Shown here: one piece after another, positions 35,002-45,400 of the stretch | Layout of the letters: each line of letters begins with the position of its first letter | Numbering within the stretch: position 1 is the stretch's first letter | NCBI RefSeq assembly: GCF_900112085.1 | Contig: NZ_FOJY01000007.1 | Location: 1 to 64,000, forward strand | Length of the DNA stretch: 64,000 nt | Direction: 5' to 3' | DNA from: Acetitomaculum ruminis DSM 5522 | GTDB lineage: Bacteria; Bacillota; Clostridia; Lachnospirales; Lachnospiraceae | Program-made: the position numbers and the translations under genes | The notes under the pieces: model-generated | The model's database searches: none | What the model saw: only the letters and a program-made list of their open reading frames with translations | What the model was told of the DNA's origin: nothing

Positions 35002-36270
35002 ATGGAATATAAGAAAGTTAGTCCATTAGCAACACTTGCCATCTTTTCTATGGCACTAATGGGAATGGGTATCACAGTAGTAACACCGGCAATGCAGACG
35101 CTTATTGCTTATTGGGGACCAGGTGGAGCAAGTGGTGCGGAAATTCCACTCACATCAATTTACATGATTTCAACATTACCTACACTTGTAATGGTTCCGG
35201 CAACACTTTTGGCAGGTGCTATTGCAGGTAAACAGGTAAAATTCAGAACTTTAGCAATTTTAGGTAGTGCATTATTTGTTATCGGTGGATGTTTGCCGGC
35301 AGTTATAACAAATAGTTTTGCGATGGTAATTTTTGGCCGTGTTCTTTTCGGAATCGGTGCCGGCCTTATTTCTCCTTTAGGAAATGCTTTGATTCTTGGG
35401 TTATATGAGCCAAAAACAGCAGCTTCATATCTTGGATATGGAACACTTCTTATGAATGCAGGTGGTATTGCATTCCAGTATCTTGGAGGAGTTCTTTCCG
35501 GAATGTCATGGAGCATGACTTTCTGGGGACATGGCGTGGCTGTAATCGCATTAATTATGGCATTCTTTATTCCTGAACCACCAAAGGTTGAAGCACCAGC
35601 AGGAGCTCAGGAAGTAAAGAAAGAAAAGATGAGTCCATTAATCTGGATAACAGGAGCAGGATTCTTCTTATTCAATATTGGAAACTATCCACTTATGATG
35701 AATCTTTCATCTATATTTACCGCTAAAGGAATCGGTGATGGCGTAGCTGCTGCTACAGCACTTTCAATCTATACAGTTGCAGGTTGTGTTGCAGGTTTAA
35801 TATTTGGTAAAGTTTTTGCAACTATCAACAGATTTGCAGTACCTGTAGGATTTTTACTTGCAGCAGTAGGACAGTTCTTTATATCAATGGGTACAAATGT
35901 AGCAATGATGAGTGTTGGAACAGCTTGTATTGGATTTGGTTTCTCATTTGTAATGCCTGCATTCTTTGCTTACATAGGTATGTGGACAGCTCCATCAACA
36001 GTAGCACTTGCTACATCAATTAACCTTGGACTTAATAGTGTATCAGGTTTTGTTTGCTCATACTATCTTTCAGGTATCGTTGCAAAATTCTCACCAGAAG
36101 CTATTGAAGGTGTAGATGGACTTCAATATCCAGGTTTCCTTTATACAGAAGTGTATTGGGCTATCGCAATTTCAATTGCCATGGCTGTTATCTTCTTAGT
36201 ATTTAATCCACTTAAGTATGCTAAGAACGCTCCAGCAGCAGCTCCACAGGAAGGCCCAACTGAAGCTTAA
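35002..36270 (+). CDS. MFS transporter, copy 2
   Basis: A 422-residue membrane protein with about 12 hydrophobic segments and a Lys-rich loop after segment 6 (near residue 200, 'APAGAQEVKKEKM'). It is a close paralogue of the transporter at 11226, sharing 'MGITVVTPAM', 'PTLVMVP' and 'NYPLMMNLS', but it has an extra insertion near residue 40 and a Pro/Ala-rich tail. It follows the URO-D methyltransferase by 271 bases in the same direction, with AGGAGGG before its ATG. It probably imports the substrate of that methyltransferase; the substrate is unknown. Confidence 0.87.
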   Translation: MEYKKVSPLATLAIFSMALMGMGITVVTPAMQTLIAYWGPGGASGAEIPLTSIYMISTLPTLVMVPATLLAGAIAGKQVKFRTLAILGSALFVIGGCLPAVITNSFAMVIFGRVLFGIGAGLISPLGNALILGLYEPKTAASYLGYGTLLMNAGGIAFQYLGGVLSGMSWSMTFWGHGVAVIALIMAFFIPEPPKVEAPAGAQEVKKEKMSPLIWITGAGFFLFNIGNYPLMMNLSSIFTAKGIGDGVAAATALSIYTVAGCVAGLIFGKVFATINRFAVPVGFLLAAVGQFFISMGTNVAMMSVGTACIGFGFSFVMPAFFAYIGMWTAPSTVALATSINLGLNSVSGFVCSYYLSGIVAKFSPEAIEGVDGLQYPGFLYTEVYWAIAISIAMAVIFLVFNPLKYAKNAPAAAPQEGPTEA

Positions 36271-36308
36271 AAAGAGTCATACTTGTTTTCCAAATAAGTC
36301 TATATAAT

Positions 36309-36352
36309 GTAAGAGCCGCAAGGGTTTTGTCCCGGCGGCTCTTACACTTTTA
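36309..36352 (+). terminator. Terminator after MFS copy 2
   Basis: GTAAGAGCCG pairs perfectly with CGGCTCTTAC around a 17-nt loop; a modest T-rich tail (ACTTTTATT) follows. Confidence 0.75.
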
Positions 36353-36363
36353 TTATTTTAAAA

Positions 36364-36394
36364 TAAAAAATCAGCTGTCTTAAAGACAGCTGAT
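36364..36394 (-). terminator. Terminator of the ABC-F gene
   Basis: The stem ATCAGCTGTC/GACAGCTGAT with a 5-nt loop is followed on the minus strand by TTTTTTATTTT, ten bases past the ABC-F stop. Confidence 0.85.
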
Positions 36395-36403
36395 AAAAAT
36401 ATA

Positions 36404-38041
36404 TTAATTTTCGTCTTCTTCTATTGAAGCAGTATAAACCTGGCGCTTTCTAGCCATGTCATCGCTTTCAAGATATTCATCATAGGTTGTTACCTTGTCA
36501 ATTAATTTTCCGCCTGGAAGGATTTCCATAATTCTATTGGCAGTAGTCTGTACAATCTGATGGTCGTGAGATGCAAATAACAAAACTCCCGGAAATTTAA
36601 TAAGACCTTTATTCAAAGCGGTAATTGATTCCATATCAAGGTGGTTGGTAGGCTCATCAAGAATAAGCACATTTGCACCGGAAATCATTAGTTTTGAAAG
36701 CTGGCATCTTACTTTTTCACCACCGGAAAGAACTTTAAGTTTTTTTACACCGGCATCACCAGGGAAAAGCATTCTTCCAAGGAAACCACGAACATAAGTT
36801 GCGTCTTTGTTTTCGGAAAACTGAGTAAGCCATTCTACAATTGTGTAATCTACATCAAATTCTTCTGTAGAATCCTTAGGGAAATAGGATTGGCTTGTTG
36901 TTACTCCCCATTTAAAGGAGCCTGAATCTGCCTCCATTTCTCCAGTAAGGATTTTAAAGAGAGTAGTTTTAGCAATTTCATTGCCACCAACAAATGCGAT
37001 TTTATCATCATGTCCTACGGTAAAGGTAAGATTATCAAGGACTTTTTCTCCGTCTATGGTCTTTGTAAGTCCCTCTACGAATAATACTTCGTTTCCAATT
37101 TCACGATCCGGTCTGAAATCGATATAAGGGTATTTACGGCTTGAAGGTTTGATATCATCAAGCTGTATTTTTTCCAGGGCACGCTTTCTTGAAGTAGCCT
37201 GTTTGGATTTTGAAGCATTTGCAGAGAATCTTGAAATAAAGTCCTGTAATTCCTTGATTTTTTCTTCTTTTTTCTTATTTGCCTCTTTCTTTTGTTTAAT
37301 AAGAAGCTGGCTGGACTCATACCAGAAGTCATAGTTTCCGGTATAAAGCTGGATTTTTCCATAATCAATATCAGCTATGTGGGTACAAACTTTATTTAAA
37401 AAATATCTGTCGTGGGATACTACAATTACGGTATTCTCAAAATCAATGAGAAATTCTTCAAGCCAGGTAATTGCATCAAGGTCTAAGTGGTTAGTAGGCT
37501 CGTCAAGTAATAATATATCAGGATTTCCAAAAAGTGCCTGAGCTAACAATACTTTTACTTTAAGGCTTCCTACTAAATCTTTCATCATGGAATAATGGAA
37601 TTCGGTTTCAATACCAAGTCCATTTAAAAGCTGTGCTGCATCTGATTCTGCATTCCAACCGTCCATTTCTGCAAATTCGGCTTCCAGTTCACTGGCACGG
37701 ATTCCGTCCTCATCTGAAAAATCAGGTTTTGCATAAATGGCATCTTTTTCCTTCATAATGTCGTAAAGACGCTTATTTCCCATTATTACAGTATCTAAAA
37801 CAGTAAATTCGTCATATTTAAAATGGTCTTGTTGTAAGAATGAAAGTCTTTGTCCAGGAGTAATTGAAACATCACCCTTTGAAGGCTCTAACTGTCCGGA
37901 AAGAATACGCAAAAATGTAGATTTTCCTGCACCATTAGCACCGATGATACCATAACAGTTTCCTTCTGAGAACTGAATGTTAACTTCTTCAAAAAGGGCT
38001 TTTTTACCGATTCTTAGGGTAACATTATTAGCACTGATCAT
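36404..38041 (-). CDS. ABC-F family ATPase
   Basis: A 545-residue cytosolic protein with two ATPase domains joined by a charged linker (residues about 235-310, the ribosome-interacting P-site tRNA motif), and no membrane part. Domain 1 has Walker A 'GANGAGKST' and Walker B 'ILLLDEPTNHLD', but its signature reads 'LVGSLKVKV' in place of LSGGE. Domain 2 has a degenerate Walker A, 'GGNEIAKTT', and a normal signature 'LSGGEKVRCQ'. ABC-F proteins act on ribosomes in translation or give antibiotic protection; this one looks like the housekeeping YbiT/YdiF-like group. It stands alone between two terminators. Confidence 0.88.
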   Translation of the reverse strand: MISANNVTLRIGKKALFEEVNIQFSEGNCYGIIGANGAGKSTFLRILSGQLEPSKGDVSITPGQRLSFLQQDHFKYDEFTVLDTVIMGNKRLYDIMKEKDAIYAKPDFSDEDGIRASELEAEFAEMDGWNAESDAAQLLNGLGIETEFHYSMMKDLVGSLKVKVLLAQALFGNPDILLLDEPTNHLDLDAITWLEEFLIDFENTVIVVSHDRYFLNKVCTHIADIDYGKIQLYTGNYDFWYESSQLLIKQKKEANKKKEEKIKELQDFISRFSANASKSKQATSRKRALEKIQLDDIKPSSRKYPYIDFRPDREIGNEVLFVEGLTKTIDGEKVLDNLTFTVGHDDKIAFVGGNEIAKTTLFKILTGEMEADSGSFKWGVTTSQSYFPKDSTEEFDVDYTIVEWLTQFSENKDATYVRGFLGRMLFPGDAGVKKLKVLSGGEKVRCQLSKLMISGANVLILDEPTNHLDMESITALNKGLIKFPGVLLFASHDHQIVQTTANRIMEILPGGKLIDKVTTYDEYLESDDMARKRQVYTASIEEDEN

Positions 38042-38328
38042 TATTTATTAACACCTTTCTTTTATTTATTGCTTTTATTTTGGAAAAATGCCCCTATTAC
38101 AAGAGGACACACTCCTAACTATTTTGACATATAGGATTAAAAAAAGCAAGGATAAACCCTAAATTGCTAATTAATATTACTTTATATAATTTTAATGATA
38201 GGTATCATTGTACTTTATATTCGTATGTTAAAATCAAGGTGAATTATGGGAATGTGTTAAAAGAAGGGATAATAATAGAAAAAGTTGCAGGGTGCAGGTG
38301 TATCTGTTTTGAAGAAAAGGAGAACGGT

Positions 38329-41300
38329 ATGAAGAAAGTATTAGCTTTATTTTTAACATTGTCTTTAAGTTTACAAATGGCATTTCCTGTGGGAAGTGTA
38401 GTGGCTTTGGCCAAATCACAGGGTAATATGGCTTTAGGACATATTAATGATGGAATTGAAGTAAAAAGTGTTCATGAAAAAACTGAAAACAACCGGATAA
38501 AAGCAAAAGGAAGTGTTATGACGGAGAATGTAATTTCTTTCAAAGCTTCTGCACTTCCTGATACTTATAACTCACTTGATGAAGGAAAGATTAAAAGTAC
38601 CATAAACGATCAGGGAAAAAGACAGATTTGCTGGGCGTTTTCTTCAATTGCGGCCATAGAGGCTTCCATGCTTTCAAATTCTGCTGAATTTTCAGGTGTT
38701 TCACCAGATTCCATTAATCTGTCAGAGCTTACATTGGCATATCTTGTTTACAACCGAAATGTAAACGATCCATTGGGGCTTACCAAAGGTGATTATAGTA
38801 CGCTTAATAAAACAAGCTTTTTAGATGTAGGGGGAAACAGTATATATGCAGCCCTGGCTTTATCCACAGGTGAGGGACCTTATAATGAATCAGATGATCC
38901 TGTGGATTTTTCTACTATAAAGGATGTGGTAAATTACACCAAAACCGCAGATTATCAAACTTTACTGACTTCTTTGGAAGAGTTTTCAAAGCAGAATGCC
39001 TATGTCAATAAGCTTGCAAGAATTAAGGACTCCTATTGGATGTCTGCTGTTGACTGCGACGAGGTAAAAAATGCCATTATGGAATACGGTGCAGTGGATG
39101 TGGGAATTTATTATGAGATAACAAATATTTCTAATGTTTATGACAGTGTAAATAACAGTTATTTTTATAAAGGAGATAAAGAAGCAAATCATGAGGTTGT
39201 TATTGTAGGATGGGATGATGATTTTCCAAGAGAGAACTTTGTCAATATGCCGGAAGATAACGGAGCCTGGATTTGCAAAAATTCCTGGGGTACTTATAAT
39301 ACCGACGCAGACGGACTTTTCTATGTTTCATATTATGACTCTGCATTTACGAGGGAAAATAATACAGCAGTCTGTTTTTCCATGGAAAGTGCAGATAAAT
39401 ACGACAATGTTTATCAATATGACGGAACAATTAATACTTCATTTCTTTACAAGGATTCAAATGCAAAATTTGCTAATATTTACACAGCTTCAAGTGGTGC
39501 AGATTTTGAAAAACTTGAGGCGGTAACTTTTGCTCTTTACAGCACAAATACTGATTATTCAATAGATGTTTATACAAACCTTTTGGGAAATACTCCTGAT
39601 AGCGGAACACTAGTTGCTTCGGCTAATACAAGCGGGACTGCTACTTTTAAGGGGATACATACCATAACATTAAATAATCCTGTTTCTATAGAGAAGGATA
39701 GTAAATACGCAATAGTTATTACTTTATCAAAATCAGGTTATAAAGATAATAAAGTTGGCTTGTATGCAGATAAGTCCCAAAATTCAACAATAATAACAAA
39801 AAATACCGTTTCAAAAAATCAAAGCTTTATGTATAACAATGCTCACTGGTATGACCTTTCAACTAATGGCAGCAGCGCTAGAATAAAGGCTCTTACAAAT
39901 GACGCTAACGCTTCATTAGATAATAAAGCCATTAGTTTTTATTTAAGTGATACGGAAAAGACAATGGAAATTAATAACAGTTTTAACTTGTCCATTATAA
40001 ATCAGGAGCCGGCTGATGCTTGTGAAACCTATGAGTTTACTTCAAGTGATACAACTGTGGCAAAAGTTGATTCCAATGGAAATGTAAGTGCCGTTGGCCT
40101 TGGAGAAGCAATTATTACTGTAAAGGCGGTAAATGGAAATATAGAAAAAGTATGTCATGTTTATGTTGTAAACAGAATTCTTACTGACTTTAAGTTAAAT
40201 AAAGAAAGCCTTGATATGCTGGCAGGTGAAACCTTTGAACTTAAAGTAAGCTCTAAAACACCTTCAAATGCCGGTGATAATTTTGTATTTTCATCATCAG
40301 ATACTTCAGTAGCCACGGTAAATGAAAAAAGTGGACTAATAACTGCCGTTACCACGGGAAGTGCCACCATATTCTGTATGGCAAAGGCTAGCGGTTTGGT
40401 TAGAAGCTGTCTTGTTACCGTTTCAGAAAATGTAATTACGGACTTTACCTTAAGTGAATCAGATAAAGAAATAGATTTGGGAGAAACCTTTACATTAAGT
40501 ATAAAGGAGTGGACTCCTTTGGCTGCAAAGGGAAATTACAGCTTTAAATCAGAAGATAATACAGTTGCCACAGTTACAAGCAAAGGTTTAGTTAAAGGAA
40601 CAGGAGCAGGAACAACTCAGATTACAGTAACAGAAGAAAAATCCGGATTGGAAAAAAGCTGTAATGTAAAAGTTTCCAAAGTTCTTATAACGGAATTTAC
40701 TTTAAGTAGTGAGTCAAAGGAGATTTATACCAATCAGACTTTTACATTATCAGTGGCTTCAAAAACACCGGCGACAGCTTCTGAAACCTTTAAATTCTCT
40801 TCGTCAAATCCTTCAGTAGCTACTGTTGATGAAGATACAGGACTTGTAAAGGGTGTTTCGGCCGGGGATGCAATTATAACTGTAACAGGACAGGATTCCG
40901 GTCTTTCAAGAACCTGTAATGTCAAGGTAAATAAGTATGAATTAACTTCTTATGATATAGACCCTACAGAAAAAACAATACAGCCGGGAGAAACATTTAA
41001 CATCAGTATAATAAACAAAGTACCTACTGATATTAAAGGAGTTACATTTAAATATTCATCATCAGATGAGTCAGTAGCAACAGTCAATGCTAATGGATTG
41101 GTAACAGGAGTTTCTAATGGAACAGCAAATATTGAGGTTTTATATGAAACATCCGGTATTCCTAAAAGCTGTAAAGTTATTGTATCAGACCAATTAACGG
41201 ATTTTAAATTATCTTCTGAGAGTCTTTTAATAAAAGAAGGCAATAAAGAGACCTTAAGCATTATAGAAAAAATTCCCAAGGGAATAGATGAAACCTTTAC

Positions 41301-42219
41301 ATTTGAATCAGGAGATGAAAGTATTGCCACAGTTACATCACAAGGAGTTATTGAGGCAATATCCATTGGAACTACTACTATAACTGTAACAGCTGGTACA
41401 TCTGGTATTCCTAGGAGTTGTGAAGTAACAGTAATAGATTCCGGAAAATTTAAAACATTGATACTGGATAAAACTGAGTGTCTTTTAGCAATAGGCAAAG
41501 CAGTATTATTAAATGCTACAGTTACGCCGGAATATGACACAATAAGCCAAAATAAACTGATTTGGGAAAGTTCTAACAGAAATATTGCGGTAGTTACCAA
41601 AAATACTGATACAAAATCTGCTCGTGTGAAGGGAAAAAGTGCAGGAAGGGCAACAATTTTTTGTAAAACCTCAGACGGAAGTAAATTAGTAGCAAAATGC
41701 GTTATAACTATACCATATAAAATAACTTATAAATTAAACGGAGGAAAAAATAGTAATTCAAATCCTTCCACCTACACTGGTGATGAAGAGGTGAAATTGT
41801 TTAATCCTACAAAGAAAGGCTACAATTTCGGAGGATGGTTTACTTCAAGCAGTTACAAATCCTCTACAAAGAAAAACTGTATAGCAAAGGGAAGCAAAAA
41901 GAACATAATTTTATATGCCAAGTGGTCTAAAGTGACTATAAATGCGGCTTCCATTAAATCCGCAAAAAAAGCCACAAAAACCTCTATTGACCTGGTTTTA
42001 AAGAATCTGGGAGGTAAGGTGAATTATCAGATAATGTATTCAACCAATGCCAAATTCAAATCATATAAGTCACTGGTTACAACCAAAACAAGCTATACTT
42101 TAACAGGTTTAACGAGAAATTCCATTTATTATATTAAAGTAAGAGGTATTGCAAAGGACTCTACAAATAAATCCGTATATGGAGATTACAGTGCGGTAAG
42201 AAAAGTAAGTTTAAAATAA
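38329..42219 (+). CDS. Secreted papain-like (C1A) protease with seven Ig-like repeats
   Basis: A 1296-residue exported protein. Start at ATG 38329 (MKKVLALFLTLSLSLQ...), after AAAAGGAG, giving a signal peptide of about 28 residues; the open frame extends farther upstream. The C1A protease spans about 75-330 with nucleophile Cys101 ('RQICWAFSS'), His288 ('NHEVVIVGWD') and Asn318 ('WICKNSWGT'). A linker follows to about 530. Seven bacterial Ig-like (BIG2) domains of about 84 residues each run to about 1120. They are followed by one InlB-type B-repeat ('NPTKKGYNFGGWF') and a C-terminal fibronectin III-like domain. No LPXTG anchor is seen. It likely digests or binds host or diet proteins outside the cell. 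The Ig repeats differ enough to be stable. Confidence 0.88.
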   Translation: MKKVLALFLTLSLSLQMAFPVGSVVALAKSQGNMALGHINDGIEVKSVHEKTENNRIKAKGSVMTENVISFKASALPDTYNSLDEGKIKSTINDQGKRQICWAFSSIAAIEASMLSNSAEFSGVSPDSINLSELTLAYLVYNRNVNDPLGLTKGDYSTLNKTSFLDVGGNSIYAALALSTGEGPYNESDDPVDFSTIKDVVNYTKTADYQTLLTSLEEFSKQNAYVNKLARIKDSYWMSAVDCDEVKNAIMEYGAVDVGIYYEITNISNVYDSVNNSYFYKGDKEANHEVVIVGWDDDFPRENFVNMPEDNGAWICKNSWGTYNTDADGLFYVSYYDSAFTRENNTAVCFSMESADKYDNVYQYDGTINTSFLYKDSNAKFANIYTASSGADFEKLEAVTFALYSTNTDYSIDVYTNLLGNTPDSGTLVASANTSGTATFKGIHTITLNNPVSIEKDSKYAIVITLSKSGYKDNKVGLYADKSQNSTIITKNTVSKNQSFMYNNAHWYDLSTNGSSARIKALTNDANASLDNKAISFYLSDTEKTMEINNSFNLSIINQEPADACETYEFTSSDTTVAKVDSNGNVSAVGLGEAIITVKAVNGNIEKVCHVYVVNRILTDFKLNKESLDMLAGETFELKVSSKTPSNAGDNFVFSSSDTSVATVNEKSGLITAVTTGSATIFCMAKASGLVRSCLVTVSENVITDFTLSESDKEIDLGETFTLSIKEWTPLAAKGNYSFKSEDNTVATVTSKGLVKGTGAGTTQITVTEEKSGLEKSCNVKVSKVLITEFTLSSESKEIYTNQTFTLSVASKTPATASETFKFSSSNPSVATVDEDTGLVKGVSAGDAIITVTGQDSGLSRTCNVKVNKYELTSYDIDPTEKTIQPGETFNISIINKVPTDIKGVTFKYSSSDESVATVNANGLVTGVSNGTANIEVLYETSGIPKSCKVIVSDQLTDFKLSSESLLIKEGNKETLSIIEKIPKGIDETFTFESGDESIATVTSQGVIEAISIGTTTITVTAGTSGIPRSCEVTVIDSGKFKTLILDKTECLLAIGKAVLLNATVTPEYDTISQNKLIWESSNRNIAVVTKNTDTKSARVKGKSAGRATIFCKTSDGSKLVAKCVITIPYKITYKLNGGKNSNSNPSTYTGDEEVKLFNPTKKGYNFGGWFTSSSYKSSTKKNCIAKGSKKNIILYAKWSKVTINAASIKSAKKATKTSIDLVLKNLGGKVNYQIMYSTNAKFKSYKSLVTTKTSYTLTGLTRNSIYYIKVRGIAKDSTNKSVYGDYSAVRKVSLK

Positions 42220-42236
42220 GATAAGTATTTAATTTA

Positions 42237-42306
42237 AACGCAGGTGGCACAAAGTGCCACTGCGTTCATGATAAAGTAGCGAAGCGGATTACGAATGTCC
42301 GCTTTA
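42237..42306 (+). repeat. Modular repeat element, right module only
   Basis: AACGCA pairs with TGCGTT around hairpin GTGGCAC-AAA-GTGCCAC, followed by the conserved tail AGTAGCGAAGC...CGAATGTCCGCTTTAC. The tail here folds perfectly (AAGCGGA/TCCGCTT). Hairpins I and II of the full element at 10203 are absent. It lies 17 bases after the protease stop. Confidence 0.75.
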
Positions 42307-42307
42307 C

Positions 42308-42347
42308 TGCCGGTTGCGCGGAAATTTATGCAATCGGCATTTTTTTG
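42308..42347 (+). terminator. Terminator after the protease gene
   Basis: TGCCG..TTGC pairs with GCAA..CGGCA and TTTTTTT follows. It directly adjoins the modular repeat. Confidence 0.75.
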
Positions 42348-42458
42348 GGTAATTTTTAGATAAAAAACGAAGCTTTAAGGACATTTTGTATAAAATATGT
42401 TAAAATAAGCTGGTGATATACAACAAATTAATAGCATTTTAAGGTAAAAAGGAAAAAA

Positions 42459-45400
42459 ATGGGAGAAAAAGTAACAAAAATAGATTTGTCATTATATAAA
42501 GAATTGTTGGAAAGTATCAGGATTCCCTTGTATGTAATAAGACAAAAAGACTATGAAATGCTTTTTATAAACAGTTATGGAAAAAAATACTGGGGAAAAT
42601 ATGATGATTATCAGGGAAAAAAATGTTACCACTTTATGGTGGAACAAGATGCACCCTGTGATTTTTGCGATTTTTTATCGGAAGAGGTTTCTCACATAAA
42701 AATGGAAGAGTTTTACTTAGATGATAAAAAAGCCTGGATGCAGGGAAATATACATAAGATAATCTGGGATAATGAAGATGCCGTATTGTTTTATTATTTT
42801 GATGTTACAGAATTCAAAATGAAAAAAATATATGACTATTTGGATCTTGATACTTTAGATGTTCTTGTTCAAAATGTTCCATCTGGAATGGCTATAGGTT
42901 ATGTAGAAAATCATATTATAAAAAAACTGTCTATAAATGATATCATAGAAGAATATCTGGGTATTCCAAAGGGAATACTTTATATGAATGATCATTCTTT
43001 GATTTCAACGCGTATTCATAAAAACGATATTCCAAATGTAAGAAAATCCATGTTGGGTTTAAAGGAAAATCACCGTATACATTCAGTTAAATTCAGGTAT
43101 TCCAAAAATAATAATGGATGTTATATATGGTATAGAATAGATGTAAGCTGTATTGACATATTAAATGGTTATTTTTTATTTATCTCTATGCATGACATAG
43201 ATGATGAAAAGAAAAAAGAAGAAGAATTATGGCTTGCAAATCATACTTTGGAAGATACTTTAAAGATTTATAGCGCTATAGCTGCAAAAAACGAAAGCAT
43301 TGTTTATGAATTTGATTTAAAAAGTCGCACATTAAAGGCCATTGATAATGAATATGCCAGAAAGAGATTTAAAGAGCTGGGTTATCCTATGGTTTTGAAA
43401 AATGTTCCTGAAGTTTTTGAAGGAATTTTAGATAAGAAAAACTATGATTTGATAAAAAAAATTTATGCTGAATTTGAATCAGGGGAAAAAAATAATTCAG
43501 TTTTGATTGAAGCTAAAGAAAAAGACGGAAAAAAGAGAATAGCAAAGCTTGATTATACATGTATTTATAATTCAGAGGGAAAGCCGGTTAAATACTATGG
43601 AACAGTTCAAAACATTACTGAAAAATGGGAAAAGAATATAGAATATAAGGAAAAACTGGAAGCTTTTAACAATTATGATGAAAAATATTTACTGGCAAAA
43701 GTTCATGTTAATTTAAGTGATAATTATATTATCAGCAGTGCTGACGGACAACATAAAAGTTTAGCGTTGGTGGGCGCTGACGGAAAAAATTATAGTGAGA
43801 TACTAGATGAAGTATCCCAAAAAGCACTTCAAAAAGAAGATGTAGATAAAATAAAAGAAATGTATCCGGATAAACTTATTAAACTGTACGAAAAAGGAAA
43901 AACAAATTACGAATTTTACTACAGAAGAGGTTGTCGTGTTAAATTTTATCTCTGGATGAAATTAGATATACAGATTTTTGAAAATCCATATAAAAATAAT
44001 CTGGAAGCTTTTGTGTATATTTATGACAGCACAAAATATTCTCTTTCAAGGATGCTGATTTCTAAAATTACTGAAATAGGCTTTGAATTAATAGGAATTA
44101 TAGATACTGTTTCTGGATTAATTTCAACCTATGAAAATGATGAAGGGATGGAAAATTTTGTTGAAAAAACTGCTCATTTGGATTATGATAGTTTTTTTGA
44201 ATCAGAAGTGGGAACCTCTCTTTATTTAGAAAACGGTGAAAGAATCAAAAAATATTTTAAATTAGAGAATGTAGTTAAAGAAATTGAGGAAAAATCAACA
44301 GTTTCTTTTCGCTTCAATTTCAGGGATGCAGATGGAAATTTAAAATATAAAAGTATAGAATTATGTTTTTTGGATGATTCTAAAAGATATATCTATTTTT
44401 GCGAATATGATATTACAAAGCAATATCTTGAGGAAAAAGAACAGTATAGAAAAATGGAAGAGGCTGCTAAGATAGCAAAAATGGCCAATGATTCCAAAAC
44501 TGAATTTATTTCAAGAATAAGCCATGACATTCGAACACCTATTAGTATAATTAAAAATATGGTGGATTTTGCCATGGAAGATATATATGAACCTGAAAAG
44601 TTAAAAAGCGATTTAAGAAAAATAGAGGCTGCCAATGGATTTTTGCTTAGTCTTATTAATGATGTTTTAGATATATCAAAAATCGACAGCGGAAAAATGG
44701 AGCTTAACGAAGCCCCTTATACTGCCAAAGAACATATTGAAAATGTTGAAAGCATATTAAAAACCATGTGCGATGAAAAGCATCTTAAGTACGAGATAAA
44801 AGATTATACGGGACAGGGAGTAATTGTTGTAGACAAAATCAGAATAAACCAGATTATTTTAAACCTTATCTCCAACGCGGTTAAATACACTCCTTCCGGA
44901 GGAACTGTGAAGTATACTTCCCTTACAAAACAGTTAAAAGAAGAAGGAAAAATGCTCTTTGGATTTGAAATAGAAGACAATGGAATTGGAATGAGTAAAG
45001 AATTTCAAAAGAAGTTGTTTGAACCTTTTACTCAGGAGTATAATAATCCTTTTAGAAAAAAAACTTCCAGCGGTACAGGACTTGGTATGTCCATTGTTAA
45101 AAAAATCATTGATTTAATGGACGGAGAGATAGAAGTTTATTCAAAGCTTGGAAGGGGAACAAAGATAAGAGTAAGTGTGGTTACAGACGATGCTTCTGAT
45201 AATTTAAAATACAGAGATTATTTTGTTAAAAAGATGGTTAAGGATGATAAAGCCCAAATAGAAGGGAAAATTCTTTTAGTTGAAGATAATGAAATAAATA
45301 TGGAAATTGTCAAACGAATCATGGACAGCTATAATATAGAGTACGATTCAGCCATAAACGGCAAAGAGGCAGTTGACATTTTTGAAAAATCTTCTATCGG

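Noticed and set aside
38164-38328. Upstream extension of the protease frame
   Set aside because: The signal peptide and ribosome binding site mark ATG 38329 as the start.
40950-41600. Long minus-strand open frame (216 codons)
   Set aside because: It is antisense to the Ig-like repeats of the protease, shows low complexity and has no start signals.
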